Origin: Terebella lapidaria
Taxonomy: Eukaryota > Annelida > Polychaeta > Terebellida > Terebellidae
Assembly: GCA_949152475.1 (NCBI GenBank)
Contig: OX424562.1
Coordinates: forward strand, 22,754,209 to 22,818,208
DNA length: 64,000 nt
Direction: 5' to 3'
Part shown: one piece after another, positions 11,281-22,548 of the stretch
Layout: each line of letters opens with the position of its first letter
How positions within the stretch are numbered: position 1 is the first letter of the stretch
Position numbers and translations under genes: made by a program
Notes under the pieces: generated by a model
Seen by the model: only the letters and a program-made list of their open reading frames with translations
Databases searched by the model: none
Told to the model about the DNA's origin: nothing

Positions 11281-12560
11281 AAAAACATCATGATCATTTT
11301 ATTCTACAGTAGTGTACCAAAATGCAATTTTTACACAACGTATCTCCTCAATGACTGGCAGTGTCTGCATGTTCATTGACCCCTTTTCGATGAGGATAAT
11401 CAGTGTTTCCCTAATGGATCGCTATTTGTAGGGACTCATTTGACTTGTTCCTACATTGAGACAATCCTTCAAGCGATGCAACTTTATCCTAGAAAAAGTT
11501 TCTGGCCACAGAAAAGAAAACTCTCATAATACATATGGCCATTTAGACCGACTGGCAGTGTGCTCGATTGAGAATATCCATTAGTGTAGTGTTTTCAAAT
11601 GAATGTTTTTGTCGTTACTCCATTTCGTGCCCGTACGAAACGATCCCGTCAGCATTGTAAACAACACCAAGACTGAAACGTTCAGTTTGTATTGCTATGA
11701 AATGGATTGCTAGCCACACATTTCCTAATAATTGTCACGACTACATGTATTAGATCATATTTGGATCATGTGTTTCGTTCAATACACAGCATATGGAAGA
11801 CATTTGCTTGATGAAGAATAACGAGTTAGTTATGTTATCGCACCTGGTATATGTTAATTGGAGAATAAGAATCATAGCTCACAAACAGTTGCCCTTGATG
11901 ACGTCAGTGTGGCTTTTGATATGATTGGCACTATCTCCAGGCATAATCATGATCCTCCTTTTAGTGGTTTCATACATTAATAAATGTGTTAACTTATCCG
12001 ACCAAAACACGATTCTGGAGAATACTCGATTGTACAGTGCAAAAGGCCTCTACAGACTGATTGACATGAATTGGGTTTTTTCCTGAGAATTTAAAAAACG
12101 TTTCCGATAGACCCTCTTGATAACATGATGAAAACTCGTTGCTCAGTCAGATAATGATGGACTAAGTGGGCCAAGATTTCCAAACGATTACCCACAACGA
12201 GCAGACGAATGTATTCATAATGTTTCGACCACCGACACGCACATCATTTTTTGGATGAGTTATTCATGATCAGTCGTCGATATGCAAGTTTTCAGTTCCA
12301 TATATCAACTTATTTCAAAAGATGCTGATGATGTCAACTACAAAAACTACAAAATTAACATTTTTAGAATAGGAACGAAGCATGACTAATATATCATTCA
12401 AAGATACACTGGAGGCATCAGGAATAGCATTGAGTAAGATAAATTCACAGATTAAACAGTAACCTGAAATGAACTGCATGAAATATATGTATGACAAGTA
12501 GCCTAACATAGCCTAAATATGCTACTGAGTGATGATACATGTATCCTCGGGGACAGATTC
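11281..12560. repeat. Segmental duplication block Z, copy 1
   Basis: Aligns with 28085-29420 across its length (for example GTATCTCCTCAATGA against ATATCTCCTCACTGA, and shared text around 11580-12240). With 9310-9490 it forms one block interrupted by the Helitron-like insertion. Copy 2 carries a 117-bp insert at 29009 that is missing here. No conserved open frame was found. Bases 12303-12520 resemble the ~210-bp dispersed repeat at 3259. Confidence 0.75.
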
Positions 12561-12577
12561 AACGTCCATCATAAAAA

Positions 12578-12640
12578 AAGTTAGCCCAAGGGCTAGGATA
12601 GGTTACCGGACAATTTTGGATATAGGCATTGGAGGTGACA
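12578..12640 (-). mobile_element. 3'-terminal fragment of the Helitron-like family
   Basis: The reverse complement contains TTGTCCGGTAACCTATCC followed by the hairpin TAGCCCTTGGGCTAA. These are the same 3' terminus and A/T-run junction as at 26305 and 41322. No core repeats or 5' terminus follow, so this is a solo end or a heavily decayed copy whose other boundary I cannot place. Confidence 0.6.
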
Positions 12641-13367
12641 TAGGACCTTGAGATTTACCACCCAAGGTCATCTTTGTGAACTTCAAAGTCGCCATTAGGT
12701 TTGCTGAATATGATTATTGATATGTTCATAATACAAACATATATATCAACAATATATACAGGGCTGACATTCAATATGGAATATATCAGTTGGTTGGGTA
12801 AACTGATGAAATATTATGTCATAGATTCAAATTGATAAGCACCATGAAGTTGTTACATGATCTGATGTTCAGCCAAGCATGTCACCTGCCGATCAGGCGA
12901 TTATCGTGCCAATTGACACCACGGAAGTGCACATGGATTGACGAAATAACTGACCACTGCGATATGGGGTGATTTTGTTCTGCTATTAATTATGTGGGCT
13001 GGTCAAATTTATGTGCATATCCCAAGATCTCCTTGACTTGGAGCTACGAAATTTTAAACACATATTCCCGAAGTAATGGTGCATCAAATAAGTGCGGCAA
13101 ATTGTCATGGAGTGGTTGCCCTACGACGTAATAGGCTAAAGCAGACTGAGATAGCGAGGCAAAACAACAACATACAGGGGGAGGTCAGCAAGATCCTGAA
13201 GAGGAACGCCGATTGACGATGAACGCGGATGGCGGACATTTTGGATTCATCCAACATGGCGGCTCCATATGACGGCCATCTTGGCGCCCATCAAAAAATC
13301 AAATTATATGGTATTGGCCAGGCCAAATTTGAAGCTTTTGGGAGAATCTGAACCAATTATCCCTAAT
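12641..13367. other. Spacer between duplicated units 1 and 2
   Basis: No gene recognised. Around 13250-13300 are several 'ATGGCGG/GGCCATCTT' tracts like those in the Helitron-like family's leader, so decayed element sequence is possible. Confidence 0.3.
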
Positions 13368-15186
13368 ATGTGCAATTCCTGAACCAGGCGATAGTGCATC
13401 TACTCCCCTGGCCAGAGAATGGACACACTATCAATAGCGGCTGATATGATAATGGCAGTAACACAGTAACAATGTTTTGTATCAGACCTACACAACAAAT
13501 ATTGATGATCAGTGCCCAAATCCCTGGGAATACAACTGGACATAGTATGGTAGCTCGTTGCACATTATGATCATACATCTTGGTTATATTTGCCAATACA
13601 TGATTCAAGGTCGGTCGTTATCAGTGATTTATATGCGCTATCGTACCCAATAGGGTTCAGGACGTGAGATAATTTGTTCATCAGTGTGAAAAATGGGACG
13701 TTCCGATGGGACAGGTTTTATTATTACGAAACTACATTCATTTCAAACATTTCTCTATTTTTTATCCTTTCCATGTCATTGTAAACATCATAATAACATA
13801 GTTCCAAGTCTTATAATTTCTCATGTTACATTATCGATGCATACATCACACTGTCTGGTGCTACACTACATGATTGAATGTATCTTTTATTGTTATTTTC
13901 ATAATATCATCCACTGGTAAATAAATCTTCAAAAGGTTGTGTTAGAATTTATGATTGGTTGACAAATCAACCAAAAGATCAGTACCTAATCCAACCGTAG
14001 TCCATTGAGGGCATGTACTGCACTTGGAGTATTTGATTGAATATACCCTTTGACCTAGTCTATGTATTATCGACACATTACCACCAATAAAACTAGAACT
14101 GCATGATGTCAATAAGAAACCTAAAACACACTCATTTCGGAATAAATACAAGGCGGACATCATTAACAACCAAAGCCGTACCACGTCATCAGGGGGAGAC
14201 AGTTGGAAAATATAGGTGTTTTATACACTTTTTATATAATATAAAATTGCCCAAAATCTACTGAAACAAAACTTATGAAACAAACTCCATGTAGTAGGTT
14301 TAGAACAAGTATGTACGTGCCCAATCACAAAACCAAAAGGCTACTGAGTTTGATATATTATTCAAACGAGGTCGTAGAAAATGACTCGCGTTTTGCTGTA
14401 GTATTTCCTGCGGATATCCATTTTCTCCTGCGCGTGTGTCCTATAAATACATTATACAATATCAATAAATATACTTGTTCGGGAAATCTCACACAGTTTG
14501 GAGCAAAACAATCGAAACCAAGCTCAATGCATTGATCTCCTGCATGCCATTGACGTCGAGGAAAACAGCTCAAAACCTATGCCTCATCAACAGAGGTTTT
14601 TTTAATGAATGAAATGAAATATTATAGACATCCGATACATCAACTCTGAATGAATATCAAAAAAACGCAAGCCACAATATTGTGTGATTGGCCACATCTG
14701 TTATCAAGGTAATGCCGTTGTTCTCTGGGCCTGCTTCTGGAGAACATAATGTGTTTAGTGTGCACATATATCTCTGTGATCGGACTAGAGATACGTTCCC
14801 GTTCTCCACAGTTTGGAAACAGCAAAATAACAGATTGGGACGAGATAGATAAGGGCCAATAGATTAGGACGAGCAGATTGTCATGCAGTTAGTATTTACT
14901 CATACCTATTGTTGTTCTCGAATCATCAAATGTGGTTGAGTTCTGTTGCAATGCAATAACAAGAATCAAATAAATATTCATAACCATGACAGTTATTCCA
15001 AGAATGTCGTATCGGTTTGAGTGATATAAAATTGTGCACTCGTTTCCCCTATCAAGTATCAACAATCCCGGCGATTCAAGTACACAACATCAAACGAATA
15101 CCAGCGGTAATTGAGCTGCTGATTACATTCGAAGAACCCATTTATTCGAATTGATAATAATCCATAGCTTCACTGATTACAAATCA
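13368..15186 (+). repeat. Segmental duplication block X, copy 2 (left part)
   Basis: Collinear with 609-2525. It lacks both 125-bp elements of copy 1. It keeps about 120 bp (14035-14160) that copy 1 lacks. Copy 3 near 30500 also retains part of that stretch, so copy 1 had a deletion there. The block stops at 15186, where the LINE-B 3' tail begins, and resumes near 20300. Confidence 0.8.
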
Positions 15187-15240
15187 AGGTTCAAGGTTCA
15201 AGGTTCATTTATTCAACAGCATGTACACAGTATACATTAA

Positions 15241-16230
15241 GGATGCTTATCAGTCAGGATCCATGCCTTATCAGCAGAATTCTGGTATGTTTTGTTTGGC
15301 CTATAACTCTGCAGTGTTTTAATGGATTGCGCTGAAAATTGTTGCGTAGGTTCTATCCGTAACTACAAGGCTTGTCCAATGGCCAGATTGAAGACCCAGT
15401 CGATATTCATAAAGATCCTGAACGTTATACACCGCCATTTAAATGTAACTTACATAGAAAACAGACAACATTTTAGGGTACAGTTTCTTGACTATGGTTA
15501 GACTACATATCATAGAACAATAACCTACTGCCTGTTTTGGGATTTACCTCAACACTTGATGGGATTTTGATGGTCAAAATAGCATGTTATATACCATCGG
15601 CATTGAAGATACACTGGGCAAAAGAAATTGATTATCAATCGCATTAATAACGTCTATATCCGTTGGCATTGTAAACACAACCGCAAACTACATCAAGAAT
15701 TCAGCGACTCTGATATTTTCTAAGTGCAGTATAGAACCAAAATCACAACAACATCTCATTCCTGAGTACAACGTTCTCGACAGCTGAGCATTGACGGTAT
15801 TTGCCATACGAATAATCCGCTGATCTGTACTTAGCGCTTCACTGACCAGCGGCACAAGACATTTTCAGGGGATCGCAATAGATATACACATTTGCGCATC
15901 AATTTGACATGAATATCGACGGGATACTTGAAATATGAGAGTAGGTTATTGATCATAGATATGTGCACTCGCTGTAGTTAAGAAACTACACCATGTAATG
16001 CTTCGTGTACGCAACGTAAGTTACATTTGTTCGAGCAATATTCAACTCCATTTATATACTAATTTATTTATGAAATCTTCAATCTCTTGTTTGCGTCAGC
16101 TCCATGGATATATAGAGAATATATATTCCAAATTTCATGTAAGTTTGTCATGAAACGGCCGAGACATGATCCAAAATTGCACATGGTATGGAACCATTGA
16201 AAGTATGTGCATCGTACTCGATACGCAATC
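15241..16230 (+). mobile_element. ~990-bp TTAA-flanked element, copy 2 (nested in LINE-B)
   Basis: Near-identical inverted partner of 7589-8580, bordered by TTAA at 15237-15240 and 16231-16234. It separates the last part of the LINE-B 3' end from the LINE body, so it inserted after LINE-B. The two copies form a ~1-kb inverted repeat whose inner ends lie about 6.7 kb apart. No open frame of a transposase was found. Confidence 0.75.
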
Positions 16231-16498
16231 TTAAAAAAAATGATTAATCAAAGTATGTTGCATGCTGTCCAGGTATTGCATAGCTTGCTTAGCTGTCTTC
16301 CTGCAATACCTGTAAATAAGTAAATAATATAATAAAACATACGGTGAGCAAGTAAGAGGAAAAGAACATACAAGTGGAGGAGATCCAACGATCATGATGT
16401 GACACCGGGACGGACGGAAGATGAGGTCAGGTCGGTAACCAGGGCCGGACCGAAAGAGGTATAGTATCGTGTCGAAAGTAAAATTATATAACTTCAAA

Positions 16499-18365
16499 TT
16501 AATTTATTTGAGTATCGAAGCAGTCTCTGCAATGGATATTATCACAAAAAATTTGAGTTACGTATTGCTCGAGAAACCAATATTTCAGTTTAGTTTTTAA
16601 TGCGTATTTCGATCTGCATGACATAATATTCAGGGTTGAAATCCGAGCATATTTGTTCCATATATTTGGATATGTGTAATTCGGTAGCTTGAGTGTGAAA
16701 TTGGTTCTAGGTCTTCTTATATAGTATAAATCGTTCTGTCGTGTTATTCGAGTAGTTGTGTGTCCACCATGGAATATATTCTGAAATGATCGCGGAAGTT
16801 TATTTTCCTTATAATCAAACATAAATAATAGTATTTGCATCTCGTAAAGATCAGTTAGCTTCAATATTTCGTGATGTTTAAACAGTGGTTCAGTATGAGA
16901 TCTATACGACTTTTTACTTATTATTCGAAGGGCACGTTTTTGTAAAATTATCAGTTTATTGATATATGTAGAATTTCCCCATGCCAGTATGCCATATGAA
17001 AGGTAAGATTCAACTAACGTGTGATATATAGATTTAAGAATGTGACTTGGTAACATGTTTTTCACACGATTTATCATATATAGAGATTTTGAAACCTTTT
17101 TGCATATATAATTAATATGCGATTTCCAAGTTAAGTTTGGGTCAAGGCAAATACCAAGAAATTTATTGGAGTCTTCAGAAGTATGTTTTTGCATTTTATG
17201 TGAGTCGATTATAATAGGATGATCATGTAGTTTTATTTGGTTATTGTGAGGGGCAAACAGTGTATATTTGGTTTTTTCAGTATTCAGCTTTAGTTTGTTT
17301 GCTGATAACCAATCAGATATTTTGACTAATTCTTCATTAACAAAAGTTGATAATTCTTCAGCGTTATTGCTAGATGTAAATAGTGTGGTGTCGTCCGCAA
17401 ATGACAATAAGTTTAATTTAGTACATGTATGTATATCATTAATATAGATTAAAAATAGAATAGGACCCAATATCGAACCTTGTGGTACACCATATGCTAT
17501 TTGTTTCAGACTTGATTTTATATTATTTATATCACAATATTGTTGTCTATTTTCTAAGTAGCTTCTAAACCAATCGTTACATTTTCCCCTGATACCATAC
17601 ATATGCAATTTATTTAGGAGTATATTGTGATTAACAGTGTCAAATGCTTTAGATAGATCGATGAATATGGATAAAGTTATGTCTTTATTTTCTCCTGTCA
17701 TACGCTTCCGAAACATGTTTAAGTAATTGTACTAAAGGGTGTATCGTTGAGTGGTGTTTTCTGAAGCCATATTGATGTTCATAAAGGAGGTTGAAATTGT
17801 CGAGGAATTTAGTCAGCCTAATACACATGATTTTTTCAAGGATTTTAGAAAAACTGGGCAATAAACTGATAGGTCTGTAGTTATTAAGCTGCTGTTGATC
17901 ACCTGATTTAAAGATTGGAACTACTCTGGCAATTTTTAAATTATCGGGGACAACACCATGTTCTAATGACTTATTGAATATGTGTGTGAGTGGTATCAGT
18001 ATTTCAGGTATAGATTATTTCATTATTTTATTAGATATTTCATCATAACCTGTACTTGTTTTATTTTTCAATTTATTGCATATCTCTATTATTTCAATCG
18101 GAGTGGTTGGTGTTCCGAACATTGTCTGGGTGTTAAATACTTTTAGATAATCCGAGTAGTTCTTGTTTGGTGATTGTATGGATGCGTTTATGTTTTTACC
18201 TACGTTCACAAAATAATTATTTAAATATTCAGATAATAAGTTAGTAGAGTTAATTTCATTACCATTAATTTTCAAACTGTTTGGCAATATTGATTTTTTC
18301 TTATTTTTCTGCAAGACATTGTTGATGATTTCCCAGGTTTTCCTGATGTTATTTTTATTATACAT
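16499..18365 (-). pseudogene. LINE-B ORF2, reverse transcriptase part (broken)
   Basis: The frame at 18015-18365 carries the link region (LKNKTSTGYDEISNKIMK), then meets a stop. The RT core continues through a second frameshift near 17716 into 16499-17716. Core motifs are FIDLSKAFDTVNH, AYGVPQGSILGPILFLIYIN, LSFADDTTLF and KFLGICLD. The C-terminus has LSYGILAWGNS and LQKRALRII. With the endonuclease break, about three to four lesions separate this copy from an intact ORF2, so it is dead but not ancient. Confidence 0.8.
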
Positions 18366-19606
18366 AATAAGTATTTTTGCGTATTCGAGTTAGTTTGTTA
18401 TATAAAGAAGAATATCTTTTGAATTTCATTATGTTGTATTCTGTTGGCTTCTTCAATTTCTTTTTCAATAGTTTATTTTTATTTAGCGAAGAAATTAAAA
18501 GACCATGTGTCATCCAGGGTTGTCGTTTGATATATTTGTTTGATAATTTTACTCTTTGCAGGGGGAAAATTCTTTCAACAATAGATTTGTATTTACCTAG
18601 AAATGTATTATAAGCCTCATTAGGGTCATTTGTTTGGAGAACGTCATCAAAATCAGTTTCAGCTAATATTGATCTGAATTGTTGCATTTTGTTTTCATTT
18701 ATAAATCTGGAATACATATAGTCCTTAGAAATTTTACCGACGTATTCCGATGAAATGTGGAAAACACCAAAGTGATCAGCTACCTCATCCGTTATGATAA
18801 TTCCCGAAACAGTGTTTGTATCTGTGTTATTCGTGTATATATGATCAATTAGTGTTGCAGAATGATTAGTAATTCTAGTTGGTTTTGTTATTAAAGGCCT
18901 GAATCCCTGTGAGAACATCGTATCAACAAATGAGGTGATCCTATTATTTGAACGATACTTTAGTAAATCAATATTAAAATCACCAATTAAATATGCGACC
19001 TTATTTTCATCATTAATAATGTTAATAATGTCATGTATATTACTCGTGCATATGTCTAGATCAGCTTTAGGAGCAGTATTTGGTCTATAAATGTTACCAA
19101 TTATAATAGCCTTTTTCTTGGTACTTGTGGTTATTTCAACAAAAATTGTTTCAATTATATGTGGTATAAATACAGACAGGTCTTTTCTAATGTTGTATTT
19201 TAAATGTTCTTTTATATATAATCCTACCCTCCCTGCCATCATCTTGTGTATCGCGAGTAGCATATATTAATTCATGGTAACCGGGTAAAGTATATTTAAT
19301 ATTCTGAGGAACTTTGAATACTTCTGTTAATCCAATTATATCAAAATCCGAGTCAGTCGATTGTAGAGTAGCTAGTAAGTTTACTAAGGAATCAAAATGG
19401 GCATTTAAACTTTGGCAATTTATACCGAATAAGGAAATATTATGTTTTGTTTGTTTTTCTCTTTCGAGTTTATATTCTTGAGGATCATAATAAGAACAGG
19501 CATTAATCGTATCGTTAGTAACTGAGTCATCTCCGTCATCTAATTTTGATAGCAGATCATATTCACTTTCGGTGCGAACCTGGTCCAAGGTGACGTCACC
19601 CTCCAT
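18358..19606 (-). pseudogene. LINE-B ORF2, endonuclease part (broken)
   Basis: Two overlapping frames (19187-19606 and 18358-19263) together cover an APE-type endonuclease. The first has an acidic N-terminus, LFGINCQSL and IIGLTEVF. The second has VGLYIKEHL, LIGDFNIDLL, LIDHIYTN and the catalytic ADHFGVF. A frameshift near 19200-19260 separates them. The domain layout and residues match LINE-A, so the two belong to the same LINE group but are clearly different families. Confidence 0.75.
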
Positions 19607-20299
19607 GACGAGACGGTCCGCCAGGTCCGGGTGTCACAGCATGATGGCAGGAAAAACCTAAACTAAATACAAAAGTAAAAACAAAATTCAACAGAAAGAT
19701 AAAAGATACAGGGGAGTACATTTCTTGTGTACTCAAACAAAAGGTTATGTACATTAGTTCCTACATCTTAGTAGGAGACCAACATAGTACTTCAATTATA
19801 CAACCAGGCTATGGCATTTAAAATGCTATTTACATCGTTTACAATATCAAAATAGGTATATTATATCTAATCAAATACCTTATATGAGGCGGGTTATAAC
19901 AATTCAGTGCTGTACGTTAACGGTATATAAATGTTTCGATCCATGTATGTCTTACAGTTAAAAACCCCCCTTTGAATTGTGTCCACCCATTATGTTTGGC
20001 CGCAGTCAACAAGAGCAAAAGATCTGAAATTAAACAGTTAACAAGCTACTTACAATTTATGAGTATTTGTGCGTGATTTACAAGGAGTGCAAATATACTG
20101 TACAAGTAATATATCGCATATCAATTGATATTTGATTAACGATTGTAAAGGACCGACTTCAGGCCAGAGATTGAGTATCGGTAAAAGAAAAAAAAACAAA
20201 ACAAACAATCAAACGGCCATTAGACCTTCATTTACTTTACTACAGAATATTATGCTTTATTTGTTTTGAATACTGAGTTATGCAGGTTATAGCTCAAGC

Positions 20300-21690
20300 T
20301 CAATGAAGATATCTTGCTAATTCTTGCAATTACCCATTCGATTGTTACAGTGACTCGTTTATAGCTCTCGCTAAAACAAAATGCGAGAGATAATGTTTCA
20401 CATTTCATTACGCGACGCAGTCTCATTTCATACAAATTCTATGATGAAGACGATGTCTTCATATTCAAGGACAAATGACATAGCAAATGACATAGCATTT
20501 TTTTATTTTTAAAAATCAACAACGCAAAAATGCATGATGTGAACGAATGTATTTGCGCGTTGGCATTTATTGACGTTGCCTGAAAGACAGAAGTTTCAAA
20601 CTGATTATAGGGCTGGAAAGCGGAAGTATGATCGGTGATAAATTCCAATGAAATATCCGTGAATAAGGCGTCGCCGGGGATAAACTTAATTATCGCCCAT
20701 TTCTAACAACGTCAATAACTGCTGAAATAACATGTCTTGCGTCAAATAACTTTAGCGAAAGTACAAAGCAGGTATACTTGTGTCAAAATCCATTAGAATA
20801 ACAGGCCGTCTGCCGGCAATTTTGCTAGTCTAAGAGCAAGGCTTTATTCGAAGTGCCGTTTTTTTCAGTGCCTCTTCAAAGCTTGGATATGTTGTGGAAT
20901 TGGACAATTTTTATCTTTAACAACAGTTTTTGTATATCTTCATCGTGTATGGATACTATAACACACTAGAGACATCGTTTATATACTTAAAATCACCATA
21001 TTAAATGCACCCCCATGTTAAAAGATAGGGAGGCGTCAGGTGCTTATCCCCAATCTGAATAAATTCATTGGAATTTGTCATCGATCAGTACTTCCGCTTT
21101 CCAGCCCTATTGTGATTTCCATCATTATTATACATATGACGTATGCGATCTTCCAGCAAATACGCTGTATATTCTTTCGCATTCCCGTTGTTTTGGTATT
21201 GCTGCAAGGGAACTGCTTCGCACGAAACTATGCGGAAAGGTTGACTTTCAATGTCAAATTTCAACAAACTTGCCCTGAACATTGTGTGGTTGTATTTCTT
21301 GTAGGCAGCTACTGATTAGTTTCGCTCGGAAAACCAAAACATATAATGCCACTTTAAGGAACTGAATAGCGCCATACTAAGTCACAATTCTACCTGTTAT
21401 GTCAAACAATGATAGATGCGAAGCTGACGGCGATCATACCAAGAGCAAACAGGTACCGCAGACGTCTGGATTCCCGACTTGGTGGCAACTCTGTCGTGGA
21501 GAGTTGGCGATATCAATATTGGACCTATCTGCATTAATTACAAAGCACAGTTCTCAACGAAATCAATGATGGTTTAGTTGATTCAGCAAATACTAAACAT
21601 GTCGGATATGATATCAAAACACCATCCTAATGCCATCCTACTATCGTAACTATGGAACACAGTTATCAATTCGACAACAAGGAACATACA
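20300..21690 (+). repeat. Segmental duplication block X, copy 2 (right part)
   Basis: Collinear with 2526-3655 (shared GAGAGATAATGTTTCACATT, CTTTAAGGAACTGAATAGC and others). A 498-bp MITE at 20610-21107 interrupts it where copy 1 reads straight through near 2845. It lacks the 212-bp repeat present at 3259 in copy 1. Confidence 0.8.
20610..21107. mobile_element. 498-bp TA-flanked MITE with ~40-bp inverted ends
   Basis: The ends read GGGCTGGAAAGCGGAAGTA and, on the other side, its inverse TACTTCCGCTTTCCAGCCC. Inverted similarity continues inward through AATTCCAATGAA. TA borders both ends. The paralogous site at about 2841-2850 (CTGATTATTGTGATTTCC) has no insert. This fits a Tc1/mariner-type MITE; there is no coding capacity. 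Confidence 0.8.
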
Positions 21691-22544
21691 AATTGTTTGA
21701 TAATCGCAGATGGAATCATACCTCGGAAGAATGTACAACAATAATGTTTGGACACGAGGCAGATTGTTCATTAGTTTATTTTTCAATTATCTCTTTCGAC
21801 ATTGCCTTCGTATATGGTCTCACCGTTGCTTGATTAGTTTTGGAAGTGCATACTTCAGAGTAACGAGACAATATATAGTCTGATGTGGTGAAATTATTCC
21901 TAAGGATATTAACAATGGTAAATTTGTAAGGACATTTGAATACCCATGAATATATATTTTTTCTAATCATGATGTGGGAGCTGTAACAGTAACAATTCAA
22001 CATGATGCATACTGATGCATACATTTTTGGATTTGATTATTAGCCAAGTTATTGACTAAGTTTGAAGTAACCAGACAGGAATATCACGAAACAGATGGGA
22101 GCTGCTTATGTGTTATACATCTGATTCCGAGTTGGCCTTCTCATGAGGTGGTAATTTGCTTCCCCGCCATGTCATTTGAAGGTCAAACGTGATGATGGAA
22201 ATGTGTTGGGATAATTCCAGAGGATAATTCAGCCATCATTAGCATCCTGCAGCTAGCTGTCGAACGTTGACTGACCTGATTCCATTGTGCTTGGGTCTGG
22301 TCATGTTCGTGTTGACGTTCTAATGCCTAAACAAGTCTAAATGAGCTACAAAATGGTCACAAAATGATGCACGAGTTTGTCAGAAAAGTATCTTGTAATG
22401 TTTCGACGGAGAACTAATGTCAGGGAAGGCTACTAATTTCCCTCAGTTCGGAGCACGAACAAAACATTACAAAACATTGTAATATCTGTCCAATATACTG
22501 TTTTGTCAATTTCTGCATGACTTGGTAACGTTCTGATGCTCTAG
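21691..22544. other. Unit 2 DNA between block X and the 5.3-kb element
   Basis: No gene recognised. Bases 22380-22544 align with unit 1 at 9075-9290. The rest is only patchily similar to unit 1. Confidence 0.4.
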
Positions 22545-22548
22545 TTAA

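Larger units (their letters stand above)
15187..20285 (-). mobile_element. LINE-B, CR1/L2-group element inserted in block X copy 2
   Basis: The insertion runs from a 3' tail of tandem AACCTTG-type repeats (plus strand TTCAAGG repeated, 15187-15207) to about 20285. There block X resumes with a TATCTTGC segment shared with 2526. Short tandem tails are typical of CR1/L2 LINEs. Endonuclease and RT regions lie at 18358-19606 and 16499-18365. A 990-bp TTAA-flanked element is nested in the 3' part. The stretch 19660-20285 is presumed 5' UTR; no gene seen there. Related to LINE-A by motif similarity. Confidence 0.7.

Noticed and set aside
20250-21315. Small frames on both strands in block X copy 2
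   Set aside because: They fall across the MITE boundaries or are missing from copy 1.
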